Under the pieces are notes generated by a model. The model had not been told where the DNA came from, made no database searches, and worked only from the letters and a program-made list of their open reading frames with translations. A DNA stretch of 15,458 nucleotides from Oscillospiraceae bacterium (GTDB lineage: Bacteria > Bacillota > Clostridia > Oscillospirales > Ruminococcaceae). Where the stretch lies: assembly GCA_016297165.1 (NCBI GenBank), contig JAEDHF010000026.1, positions 1 through 15,458 of the forward strand. The letters are read 5' to 3'. The first letter of the stretch is position 1; the number at the start of each line of letters is the position of its first letter. This document shows positions 1-5,949 of the stretch, one piece after another. A program made the position numbers and the translations under genes.

Positions 1-373
1 CTGCTCTTACGTAGTTTGTGTTCCTGCTGAAGCCGTAATACCAGTCGGTAGCGTCCATAGGGTCAAGCTTATGTATCTCATGGAAGGTTGCGTTTACCTC
101 GCTTGGCATAGGAGTAAGAAGCCCCATAAGCTTCGTATCGAATATATCACGGTAGGTTGAGGTGTTTTCGATAATGCCCGTATCAACGGCGTAATCGGTA
201 AGCTCCTCAAGGATTTCGTCAATAGTAAGGTTATCCTTAACCCCGGTAGTTTCCCAGGAATTAAGTCTTAGCGCATCCATAAGCATATTTCTTACGCAGA
301 TTTCGTCCATTTTATCTATAAGCATCTTATCAATAGCGTAGTTGATAAGCGCCTGAACAGTATTCTGTATCAT
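1..373 (-). CDS. galT: UDP-glucose--hexose-1-phosphate uridylyltransferase, class II, N-terminal part
   Basis: GalT transfers UMP between UDP-glucose and galactose-1-phosphate in the cytoplasmic Leloir pathway. Only the first 124 residues are in the window; the gene runs off the left edge. I translated the reverse strand from the ATG at 373. It shows the features of the Firmicutes-type (class II) enzyme: an N-terminal helix with NYAIDKMLID followed by VRNMLMDAL, then DTKLMGLLTPMPSEV, and near the end ATDWYYGFSRNTNYVR, which matches the family pattern around ATxYFYxLSxxSNYIR. The catalytic His lies beyond the edge. The start overlaps the stop of the upstream P-loop ATPase gene as ATGA, so translation is probably coupled and both genes share the promoter at 1105-1133. 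The pairing with a CpsD-like ATPase could point to surface polysaccharide supply, but that is inference. Confidence 0.86.
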   Translation of the reverse strand, partial: MIQNTVQALINYAIDKMLIDKMDEICVRNMLMDALRLNSWETTGVKDNLTIDEILEELTDYAVDTGIIENTSTYRDIFDTKLMGLLTPMPSEVNATFHEIHKLDPMDATDWYYGFSRNTNYVRA

Positions 374-1065
374 TTTGTGTTACCTCGTATTTCTTCTGCA
401 TTATCCGTTGTTGGCTTATGCTCGCTTATACAGCCCGATTTAAGAAAGCCGATAAGGGTTCCGCCGGATTCCTTTATTTTTCTTACGGATTTTATAAGGT
501 CACTGTGCTTCGTGTAGTTTTCTCTTATTACGAGGAGAACTCCTGCCGTAAAGCCGCTCATAGAAAGAGCGTCCTCCTTGCTGAGGTCGGGAGTATCAAT
601 AAGTATGTAGTCGTACCAGGTTTCGGAGGATTTCAGGAGCTTTTTCATATTTTCGCCCCCGAGACGAGAAGGAATATCCTCGATTTTCGGTCCCGAGGAA
701 ATAGCGTAAATTTTATCGCTAACCGTAGCCGCAGGGAAATTACGCTGGCTCAGCACAGAGGTAAGCCCCTCCTCGTTGGGAAGCCCGAAAAGACAGTGAA
801 TATACGGTGCTCTTATGTTTGCGTCGATAATGAGAACGGATTTTCCGAGGTCGGCCAGAGCCTTCGCAATATTAACGCAGGACAGGCTTTTTCCCTCGCC
901 GCAGTTAGGGCTCGTTATAACCACAGACTTCTTATCACGGTTTTCCATAAGCTTTATGAGGTTTTTTGCAGTTCTTCTGTACTGCTTCCTTATAGCCTCG
1001 TGACTATTCTCGTTAAGGACATATCCCAGATTTTCCTCAACGGTATGACGTTTAAGCTTTTTCAC
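370..1065 (-). CDS. CpsD/CapB-like P-loop ATPase (bacterial tyrosine kinase family), no tyrosine tail
   Basis: 231 residues from a GTG start at 1065 (weak upstream AAAGG). It carries the three nucleotide-binding motifs of the bacterial tyrosine-kinase (BY-kinase)/MinD-like family: Walker A near residues 52-60 (SPNCGEGKS), Walker A' at 77-86 (VLIIDANIRA, D81) and Walker B at 154-159 (ILIDTP). Active CpsD proteins normally have an Arg-rich RRP after the A' aspartate, a PPNPSELL-type motif, and a C-terminal tyrosine cluster. Here the A' tail reads NIRAP, the middle motif is degenerate (EDIPSRLG), and the C-terminus (EEIRGNTK) has no tyrosine. No Wzz/CpsC-type membrane activator lies beside it. 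It may regulate polysaccharide export by ATP binding alone, or be a diverged ParA-like protein. It is co-transcribed with galT (ATGA overlap) from a strong promoter. Family assignment is secure; the function is not. Confidence 0.8.
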   Translation of the reverse strand: MKKLKRHTVEENLGYVLNENSHEAIRKQYRRTAKNLIKLMENRDKKSVVITSPNCGEGKSLSCVNIAKALADLGKSVLIIDANIRAPYIHCLFGLPNEEGLTSVLSQRNFPAATVSDKIYAISSGPKIEDIPSRLGGENMKKLLKSSETWYDYILIDTPDLSKEDALSMSGFTAGVLLVIRENYTKHSDLIKSVRKIKESGGTLIGFLKSGCISEHKPTTDNAEEIRGNTK

Positions 1066-1104
1066 GTTTTCTGCCTTTTCGCCTTTCTGATATTTTCTGT
1101 CATT

Positions 1105-1133
1105 ATTTTATCATAACCGCATAATTATGTCAA
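1105..1133 (-). promoter_or_regulatory. Sigma-A promoter of the CpsD-like/galT operon
   Basis: Reverse strand reads TTGACA (1133-1128), a 17-bp spacer, then TAAAAT (1110-1105), with TG one base ahead of the -10 (extended -10). The predicted start of transcription is near 1098, leaving a leader of about 33 nt before the GTG at 1065. The -35 is a perfect consensus match, so this should be a strong promoter. Confidence 0.85.
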
Positions 1134-1180
1134 TGTTTTTTCGACCTGTGGGACGGTTTATCAAAGTCTGCTACAAAATC

Positions 1181-1209
1181 TTGCATTTTTCGGCAAAATA
1201 TGCTATAAT
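1181..1209 (+). promoter_or_regulatory. Sigma-A promoter of the azlC operon
   Basis: TTGCAT (1181-1186), 17-bp spacer, perfect TATAAT (1204-1209) preceded by TGc (extended -10). Predicted transcription start near 1216, about 32 nt ahead of the TTG start of azlC. It points away from the promoter at 1105-1133; the two -35 boxes are only 47 bp apart, leaving room for one shared regulator site, although no clear operator repeat is visible between them. Confidence 0.82.
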
Positions 1210-1247
1210 ATTTCTCGTTGTTGATTAAAGAATGAAGGAGAATTTTT

Positions 1248-2003
1248 TTGAAGGTTCAGTTCTTAAAGGGTATGTTTCATGGTATTCCGATAGCTCTCGG
1301 CTATCTTTCAGTTTCCTTCGGCTTCGGAATTATGGCGGTAAGCTCGGGTCTTTCCGTAATAGAGGCTACCCTTATTTCACTAACAAATCTCACCTCCGCA
1401 GGACAGGCGGCGGGAGTAGAAATCATAGCTGCGGCAGGAAGCCTTATCGAAATGGCAGCCACCCAGTTAGTTATCAATATCCGCTATTCCCTTATGGGTA
1501 TTTCCTTGTCACAGAAGCTGGATAAATCCTTTACCCTTAAGCACAGGCTTATAGCCTCCTACGGAATAACCGACGAGATATTCGCCGTAGCCTCGGCGCA
1601 GGTTTTACCCATTACGCCCCGGTATATGTACGGGCTTATACTGGTTTCCGCTCTTGGCTGGGTTCTCGGTACCTTTCTCGGAGCCGCCGCAGGAGCGATA
1701 CTTCCCACGGATATAACCGCCGCGCTCGGAATTGTTCTTTACGGAATGTTTATCGCTATTATTATACCTCCTGCACGAAAGGAAAGAGGAGTATTATTTA
1801 CCGTAGTTATAGCGGCGGCAATAAGCATACTCTTCAGATATGTATTCACAGCGGTTTCGGGGGGCTTCGCCGTAATTATAAGCTCGGTTATTGCGGCGGC
1901 GGTTATGGCGCTAATTCTCCCCGTTAAGGATAAAGAGGAGGAAGGCGCTTCCGAAAAGGCGGAGGAAAGCGTTTCCGAAAAGGAGGGGAAGCTGTGTCGG
2001 TAG
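1248..2003 (+). CDS. azlC: Branched-chain amino-acid exporter, large subunit AzlC
   Basis: 251 residues from a TTG start; AAGGAG at 1235-1240 sits 7 nt upstream and fixes this start. The protein is strongly hydrophobic with several predicted membrane helices and shows AzlC-family features: FLKGMFHGIPIALGYLSVSF at the N-terminus, the small-residue-rich segment around AGQAAGVEII, and RYSLMGISLSQKL followed by YGITDEIFA. AzlC with AzlD forms a two-component exporter of branched-chain amino acids and toxic analogues such as 4-azaleucine in the cytoplasmic membrane. azlD follows with a 10-nt overlap, supporting a two-subunit complex. The unusual part is the hydrophilic Glu/Lys/Ser-rich tail (about residues 227-251), which contains an 8-residue repeat from a 24-nt tandem duplication at 1938-1985. 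Family assignment is firm; the exported substrate is inferred. Confidence 0.92.
   Translation: MKVQFLKGMFHGIPIALGYLSVSFGFGIMAVSSGLSVIEATLISLTNLTSAGQAAGVEIIAAAGSLIEMAATQLVINIRYSLMGISLSQKLDKSFTLKHRLIASYGITDEIFAVASAQVLPITPRYMYGLILVSALGWVLGTFLGAAAGAILPTDITAALGIVLYGMFIAIIIPPARKERGVLFTVVIAAAISILFRYVFTAVSGGFAVIISSVIAAAVMALILPVKDKEEEGASEKAEESVSEKEGKLCR
1938..1985 (+). repeat. 24-nt tandem duplication inside the azlC 3' end
   Basis: Units 1938-1961 and 1962-1985 are identical at 21 of 24 positions, both containing the core TTCCGAAAAGG. They encode EEGASEKA and EESVSEKE (azlC residues 231-246). The end of the second unit merges into AGGAGGGG (1981-1988), the ribosome site of azlD, so the duplication touches translation of the next gene. 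Confidence 0.85.
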
Positions 2004-2293
2004 CTATTTATATTGCCGTTATGGCGATAGTTACATATCTTATAAGAATGATACCCTTTACGGCGTTTCGTAAGAAGATAAATTCGCCCTTCATAAAAAG
2101 CTTTCTCTATTATATTCCCTATGGAGTGCTGAGCGCTATGACGATTCCTGCCATATTCTATTCTACAGGGGATATGACTACGGCGGTTGTGGGAACTGTA
2201 GTTGCAGTAATTCTCGCTTACTTTAAACTGCCCCTTATCGTGGTGGCTCTTTCCGCTACTGCGGCAGCGTATATTACGGGACTTTTTATCTGA
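1994..2293 (+). CDS. azlD: Branched-chain amino-acid exporter, small subunit AzlD
   Basis: 99 residues, the usual size for AzlD. The GTG start at 1994 lies 10 nt inside azlC and follows AGGAGGGG (1981-1988) at good spacing, so the two subunits are probably translationally coupled. About three to four hydrophobic helices are visible, with the family-typical N-terminal IAVMAIVTYLIRMIPFTAF (a helix followed by a conserved TYLxRxxPF motif) and a central IPYGVLSAMTIPAIF. AzlD is needed together with AzlC for export of branched-chain amino acids across the cytoplasmic membrane. The gene ends 16 nt before the acetyltransferase gene, in what looks like the same transcript from the promoter at 1181-1209. 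Confidence 0.9.
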   Translation: MSVAIYIAVMAIVTYLIRMIPFTAFRKKINSPFIKSFLYYIPYGVLSAMTIPAIFYSTGDMTTAVVGTVVAVILAYFKLPLIVVALSATAAAYITGLFI

Positions 2294-2309
2294 CAGGGGG
2301 TTATTTTCG

Positions 2310-2735
2310 TTGGAAACGGTTGAAAGAATATTCGATAGGCTTCCATTAGAGGCAGTAAGAATAAGAACCGAGGTTTTTATTGATGAACAGGGCTTTAAGG
2401 AGGAATTTGACGATATAGATAACATAGCGCTTCATACCGTACTTTATCACGATGATATTCCGATAGCTGTTTCAAGGATATACTACGACAAGGAGCGAAA
2501 AAGCTATATTATCGGAAGAATAGCGGTAATTAAGCCCTTTCGGGGACAGGGTATCGGCAGAATTATAATGGAAAACGCCGAAAGAATAGTAAGGAATAAA
2601 AAGGGGACAAGATTATCTCTCCACGCTCAGGAAAGAGCCTCGGAATTCTACAGAAAGCAGGGCTACTCCGAAACGGGAGAAAAGGATTATGATGAATACT
2701 GCCCCCATGTGTGGATGACAAAGGAACTTGATTAA
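2310..2735 (+). CDS. GNAT-family N-acetyltransferase (ElaA-like)
   Basis: 141 residues from a TTG start, with AGGGGG (2295-2300) about 9 nt upstream. It has the single GNAT fold: N-terminal RIRTEVFIDEQGF (residues 17-29), typical of ElaA-like GNATs, an EFDDID turn at 32-37, the acetyl-CoA pyrophosphate-binding loop RGQGIG (78-83) after strand RIAVI, and the C-terminal HAQERASEFYRKQGY (105-119). The acceptor substrate cannot be told from sequence; small amines, amino acids or aminoglycoside-like compounds are all possible for the family. It sits 16 nt after azlD and 3 nt before the VanY-type gene, so it is probably co-transcribed with both. A link with amino-acid export (for example acetylating an exported amino acid) is only a guess. 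Confidence 0.85.
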   Translation: METVERIFDRLPLEAVRIRTEVFIDEQGFKEEFDDIDNIALHTVLYHDDIPIAVSRIYYDKERKSYIIGRIAVIKPFRGQGIGRIIMENAERIVRNKKGTRLSLHAQERASEFYRKQGYSETGEKDYDEYCPHVWMTKELD

Positions 2736-2738
2736 GAA

Positions 2739-4139
2739 ATGAGAAAAACGCTGTTAAGAGGGCTGATAGGCTCTCTTGTTATGCTGATAACCGTGCTGCT
2801 TGCTACAGTATTTACTGAGGCGGTGGGGGCTTCTGTTGAAGCTGTGGCGGTTTCCTCGGATTCGGTAAAGCTTTGCTGGATATCCGAGAAAAATGCCGAC
2901 GGTTATATAATAGAAAGCTATGAAAACGGAAAATGGAACATTAGGGCAGAAATAACCGACAGTAAGCTAAGCGCTTATATCATAAGGGGCTTAAAGTCGG
3001 GAACAGCATATTATTTCAGGGTGAAATACTACACAGTAAAAAATAATGCAAAGCAGTATTACAGTATCGGAGGAGCAATCCGCTGTATTACCGCTATTCC
3101 GAGGATATCCGGCTTTTCGGGAGCCACGGGTACGGATTCGGTAAGGCTTACCTGGAGCTCTCCCGGCGACTGTGACGGCTACGAGCTTCAGAGACTGAGC
3201 GGTACGAAATGGGTAACCCTGGGGAAGCTTACTCCTGCCGGAAAAAACAGGATTACCGTAAGAAAGCTTAAAAGCGACAGAGAGTATGACTTCAGGATTA
3301 GAGCCTATAAAAGCGTTTCTTCGGAGGTAATCTACAGCCCATATTCCTATCTTACCTGCAATACAACCGACAAGAAGAGCATTAAGCTTTTCGGACCGAA
3401 TATGGTATATACGGGGGAAAGCTTCGATTATACATACTGCTTCGAGGGCGACCTTAATGGCGAGATAAAATGGTCGGTTATGGGTAGCAGCGGAAAAATC
3501 GACGAAAAGGGAAGTTTTACCGCTCTTAAGCAGGGAAATTCCACTATCATAGCTACGGATAAAAATGGAGGTCTTCGGGCTATACTTAATGTGCACTGTG
3601 TTGACAGCGCCGAAAATGTAAGCTTTCTGCCCCTCGTTAACGGTATAAATATAGCGAATAAGACCTATCCCGTTCCCGAGAGCTACGACCCGAAGGGGCT
3701 TACAATCGAAACGAGAAAGGCTTTTGAGGCTATGAGAAAGGGCGCTCTTAAGGAAGGAATTTCCCTTCGCTCAATTTCGGGCTATCGTTCCTACGCAAGA
3801 CAGGACGCTAACTACAAATACTGGAAGGAGGGCTACGGCGAATACGCCGATTCCTTTTCAGCCAAGCCCGGCTTTTCGGAGCATCAGCTGGGTCTTGCCA
3901 TTGACGTTAACGATATGTGGGCAAGCTTCGCAGATACCAAGGAGGGAAAATGGCTGGAGGAAAACTGTTATAAATACGGCTTTATACTAAGGTATCCTTC
4001 CTACGGCTCGGAAATCTCTACGGGCTATGAATATGAGCCCTGGCATATCAGATATGTAGGGAAAAAGCTGGCAAAAAAGCTTCATTTCAGCGGCTCCACT
4101 TTAGAAGAATATTTAGGGATAGATTCATATTACAGATAA
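2739..4139 (+). CDS. Secreted VanY/DacB-type D-alanyl-D-alanine carboxypeptidase with Fn3 and Ig-like domains
   Basis: 466 residues, ATG at 2739 three bases after the acetyltransferase stop, with AAGGAA about 12 nt upstream. Parts in order: signal peptide (1 to about 30, cut probably near EAVGA); two fibronectin-III-like modules (about 31-118 and 119-210, each with a WS/WI strand and a GYxIxS or GYELQ strand); an Ig/Big-like module (about 214-290, starting GPNMVYTGESFDY); and a C-terminal M15B peptidase (about 295-466). Catalytic signatures are complete: SGYRSYARQ (347-355), SEHQLGLAIDV (380-390; zinc ligands H382 and D389) and EPWH (433-436; catalytic E433, zinc ligand H436). The enzyme removes the terminal D-Ala from peptidoglycan stem peptides outside the membrane. 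No sortase or lipid anchor is visible; the added modules may hold it to the wall. Van-type resistance is unlikely without vanHAX; a housekeeping wall role is more likely. Confidence 0.9.
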   Translation: MRKTLLRGLIGSLVMLITVLLATVFTEAVGASVEAVAVSSDSVKLCWISEKNADGYIIESYENGKWNIRAEITDSKLSAYIIRGLKSGTAYYFRVKYYTVKNNAKQYYSIGGAIRCITAIPRISGFSGATGTDSVRLTWSSPGDCDGYELQRLSGTKWVTLGKLTPAGKNRITVRKLKSDREYDFRIRAYKSVSSEVIYSPYSYLTCNTTDKKSIKLFGPNMVYTGESFDYTYCFEGDLNGEIKWSVMGSSGKIDEKGSFTALKQGNSTIIATDKNGGLRAILNVHCVDSAENVSFLPLVNGINIANKTYPVPESYDPKGLTIETRKAFEAMRKGALKEGISLRSISGYRSYARQDANYKYWKEGYGEYADSFSAKPGFSEHQLGLAIDVNDMWASFADTKEGKWLEENCYKYGFILRYPSYGSEISTGYEYEPWHIRYVGKKLAKKLHFSGSTLEEYLGIDSYYR

Positions 4140-4140
4140 T

Positions 4141-4179
4141 AAAAGGGCTGTTGCAGCGTTCGCTGCAACAGCCTCTTTT
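4141..4179 (+). terminator. Strong intrinsic terminator, probably bidirectional
   Basis: A 12-bp perfect stem (4146-4157 with 4162-4173) closes a GTTC tetraloop, with an A-run before it (4141-4144) and a T-run after it (4176-4179). It ends the azlC-azlD-GNAT-vanY transcript 2 nt past the stop and, read on the other strand, ends the convergent solute-binding-protein gene. Confidence 0.92.
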
Positions 4180-4196
4180 GTTGATGTGCTGTGTAA

Positions 4197-5690
4197 TCAG
4201 GATACAGCTTCGTTAAGCTCATTGATTGCGGCGTCGATTTCACCGGTATATTCACCACGGAGCTGTGTGTATGTATAATCGGGATTCTGTAAAGGATATA
4301 CAATAAGCATATCTGTGGGGGAGGTACCGGAGGTTGTATCTGCACAAGCTGCAGAGATACCGTTTCTATAGTCGAATACGGGAGAGAATACTCCGCCCTT
4401 TAATTCGTCGATAAAGTCGAGCTGCTCATCTGTCCAGTAGCTATCACGCTTATCCTTTTCTCTCTGTGCTGCCTTAACCTCGGGATCCTTAGAGGCATAA
4501 AGCTGGCAGCTTACCAGCGCCTTAAAGCCGTCAACATTGTCAGAGCCCTGAATAAACATATAGGGGTCAACCTTCATTTCCTGGTAGTAAGCGTCGGCAT
4601 TGGGGTCCTTAGGAACAGGAACGAAGAATATATCGTCCTGATCCCAGTTGTTCTTTCTCATGTACTTCTGGGCAGTTTCGCTGTAGAACCATGTACCGTT
4701 TGTCATAAACAGAATATTTCCTGCAGCCCATTCCTTTTCCATTGGATTCCAGCCGTTCTTTTCGCCGGGATAACGATATTCTTCCTTACATAAGGTTTCT
4801 AATACGTCCATACCTCTTTCGATGTTTGAATCGAATAAGTTGCTCTTAAGTAATCCGTTATCGTAACCAACAAGGGGTACGCCTGTGGTACAAAGGAAGG
4901 TGCTGGCGATAAAGTTACCGTAGCCGTTGATAATGTATTTTCCGCCGCCGTCTGATAACTGGCTTGTATCGCCTGTCTGCTGGAATTTGTCTGCCATTTC
5001 GAGGAACTTATCCCAGGTCCATTCGCCCTTCTTATATAATTCATAGGGGTCTTCGAGACCTGCTTCTTCGGCTACGCTTCTTCTGTAGAACCAGAGATAC
5101 GAGGTGTTTACCTCGGTAATAGCGCAGTAGTTCTTACCGTTCCACATAAACTTATCCATAATTTCTCTTGTGTCAGCCCATTCGGGAGCATAGGTGTCGA
5201 TAATACCGTCGATAGGCTGGTACATGCTCTTATAAACTCCGAGAGGGAAGTTACAGATTTCGAACTGCATTACGTCGGGAGAGTCGCCGGAAGCAACCAT
5301 TTTTCCAAGGCTGTCGTAACGGTCGGCGTAGGCTACATGAACATAGGAAATAACGCTGTTTGCATAGTCTCCGTAGGATTCGTCACCCTCCTCGGGAATA
5401 CCGTAATTAGCCTTAAAAAGCTCAAGAGGAGCGGCGGTCTCATCTACAGGATACCAGGAAAGCCACTTAATCTTCTTTGTAGGATTTAAGGTCTTATCTA
5501 CCTCGATATGTGCGATTGCTTCCTGAACCGCTGCGTCAGTATCGAAAGTTTCGGGAGTGGTTGTAGGAGCCGATGTTGTATCCGACGCATTTGTTGTGCC
5601 GGTATTGCCTCTTCCGCCGCCGCAGGCTGTAACGGAGAGGAGCGAAGCTGCCGCTAAAACGGCGGCTGTAATCTTCTTTGCTTTAGTCAT
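4197..5690 (-). CDS. Extracellular sugar-type solute-binding lipoprotein, orphan
   Basis: 497 residues. The start is ATG at 5690, because GGAGG (5700-5696) sits 5 nt upstream and the signal peptide begins there; an in-frame upstream ATG at 5738 would add 16 poorly fitting residues. The N-terminus is a lipoprotein signal (KKITAAVLAAASLLSVTAC, lipidated C23), then a Gly/Ser/Thr-rich linker to about residue 55. The mature part resembles family-1 solute-binding proteins of ABC sugar importers: GKMVASGDSPDVMQF, WNGKNYCAI, WFYRRSVAEEAGLEDPYEL, GEWTWDKFLEMADKF, and a late MTNGTWFY. The ligand is unknown; oligosaccharides are usual for the family. It is alone: no permease or ATPase gene lies on either side within the window, so it must share a distant transporter or act as a sensor. 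Its promoter has paired direct repeats (5765-5799), and the terminator at 4141-4179 ends it. Confidence 0.88.
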   Translation of the reverse strand: MTKAKKITAAVLAAASLLSVTACGGGRGNTGTTNASDTTSAPTTTPETFDTDAAVQEAIAHIEVDKTLNPTKKIKWLSWYPVDETAAPLELFKANYGIPEEGDESYGDYANSVISYVHVAYADRYDSLGKMVASGDSPDVMQFEICNFPLGVYKSMYQPIDGIIDTYAPEWADTREIMDKFMWNGKNYCAITEVNTSYLWFYRRSVAEEAGLEDPYELYKKGEWTWDKFLEMADKFQQTGDTSQLSDGGGKYIINGYGNFIASTFLCTTGVPLVGYDNGLLKSNLFDSNIERGMDVLETLCKEEYRYPGEKNGWNPMEKEWAAGNILFMTNGTWFYSETAQKYMRKNNWDQDDIFFVPVPKDPNADAYYQEMKVDPYMFIQGSDNVDGFKALVSCQLYASKDPEVKAAQREKDKRDSYWTDEQLDFIDELKGGVFSPVFDYRNGISAACADTTSGTSPTDMLIVYPLQNPDYTYTQLRGEYTGEIDAAINELNEAVS

Positions 5691-5695
5691 ATTAA

Positions 5696-5700
5696 CCTCC
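5696..5700 (-). promoter_or_regulatory. Ribosome-binding site deciding the binding-protein start
   Basis: GGAGG on the reverse strand, 5 nt before the ATG at 5690. A small hairpin (5720-5740, TGCAG pairing with CTGCA around a TTTT loop) lies just upstream in the leader. Confidence 0.85.
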
Positions 5701-5752
5701 ATAGTAGAATACAGATGTCCTGATGCAGAAAACTGCACAGCTTTACGATTAC

Positions 5753-5781
5753 ATTATACTATACTTTTACTTAAATTGCAA
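5753..5781 (-). promoter_or_regulatory. Sigma-A promoter of the solute-binding-protein gene
   Basis: Reverse strand: TTGCAA (5781-5776), 17-bp spacer, perfect TATAAT (5758-5753). The predicted transcription start near 5746 gives a leader of about 55 nt. The -35 and spacer overlap the promoter-proximal copy of the direct repeat at 5765-5778, so a bound factor would meet RNA polymerase directly. Confidence 0.85.
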
Positions 5782-5799
5782 GCATTTTTACTTAAATTG
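5765..5799 (-). repeat. Paired 14-bp direct repeat, 21-bp period, candidate operator
   Basis: TTTTACTTAAATTG (plus-strand reading) occurs exactly twice, at 5765-5778 and 5786-5799. The 21-bp period equals two helical turns and places both copies on the same DNA face. The proximal copy overlaps the -35 region of the binding-protein promoter and the distal copy lies just upstream. This layout is typical of response-regulator or AraC-type sites; the regulator is not in the window. Confidence 0.65.
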
Positions 5800-5891
5800 T
5801 GAGTATATTATATAAACATAACTTAATTTTGGTGGTTTTATATAAAAAAGTGATTTTCTGTCCTATAAACGGGCAGTAAATCCTTCGGCTA

Positions 5892-5920
5892 TTGAATTCT
5901 TTCCTGAAATATGATATGAT
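5892..5920 (+). promoter_or_regulatory. Sigma-A promoter of rmuC
   Basis: TTGAAT (5892-5897), 17-bp spacer, TATGAT (5915-5920) preceded by TGa (extended -10). Predicted transcription start near 5927, about 23 nt ahead of the rmuC ATG. It diverges from the promoter at 5753-5781. Confidence 0.7.
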
Positions 5921-5949
5921 AATGCATATAAAGCGAAGGGAGAAAATAT

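Noticed and set aside
418..1116. Long plus-strand open frame opposite the CpsD-like gene (232 residues)
   Set aside because: It mirrors the coding strand of a clear P-loop ATPase, has no ribosome site, and its composition is that of an antisense shadow.
1134..1247. Possible riboswitch or T-box before azlC
   Set aside because: The predicted leader is only about 32 nt, too short for either, and no terminator or specifier structure is visible.
1739..2425. Minus-strand open frame of 228 residues across azlC, azlD and the GNAT gene
   Set aside because: It spans three well-supported genes on the other strand and has no family features.
2991..3596. Minus-strand open frame of 201 residues inside the VanY-type gene
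   Set aside because: It is a shadow of the Fn3/Ig-like region; no start signal or recognisable domain.
2739..4139. Vancomycin-resistance vanY
   Set aside because: The domain is VanY-type, but no vanH, vanA, vanX or vanRS genes are nearby and the neighbours are azlCD and a GNAT gene, so a resistance label is not supported.
5801..5891. AT-rich stretch between the divergent promoters as a possible replication or attachment site
   Set aside because: No DnaA boxes, iterons or direct-repeat pair beyond the operator-like repeats; the region is simply upstream promoter DNA.
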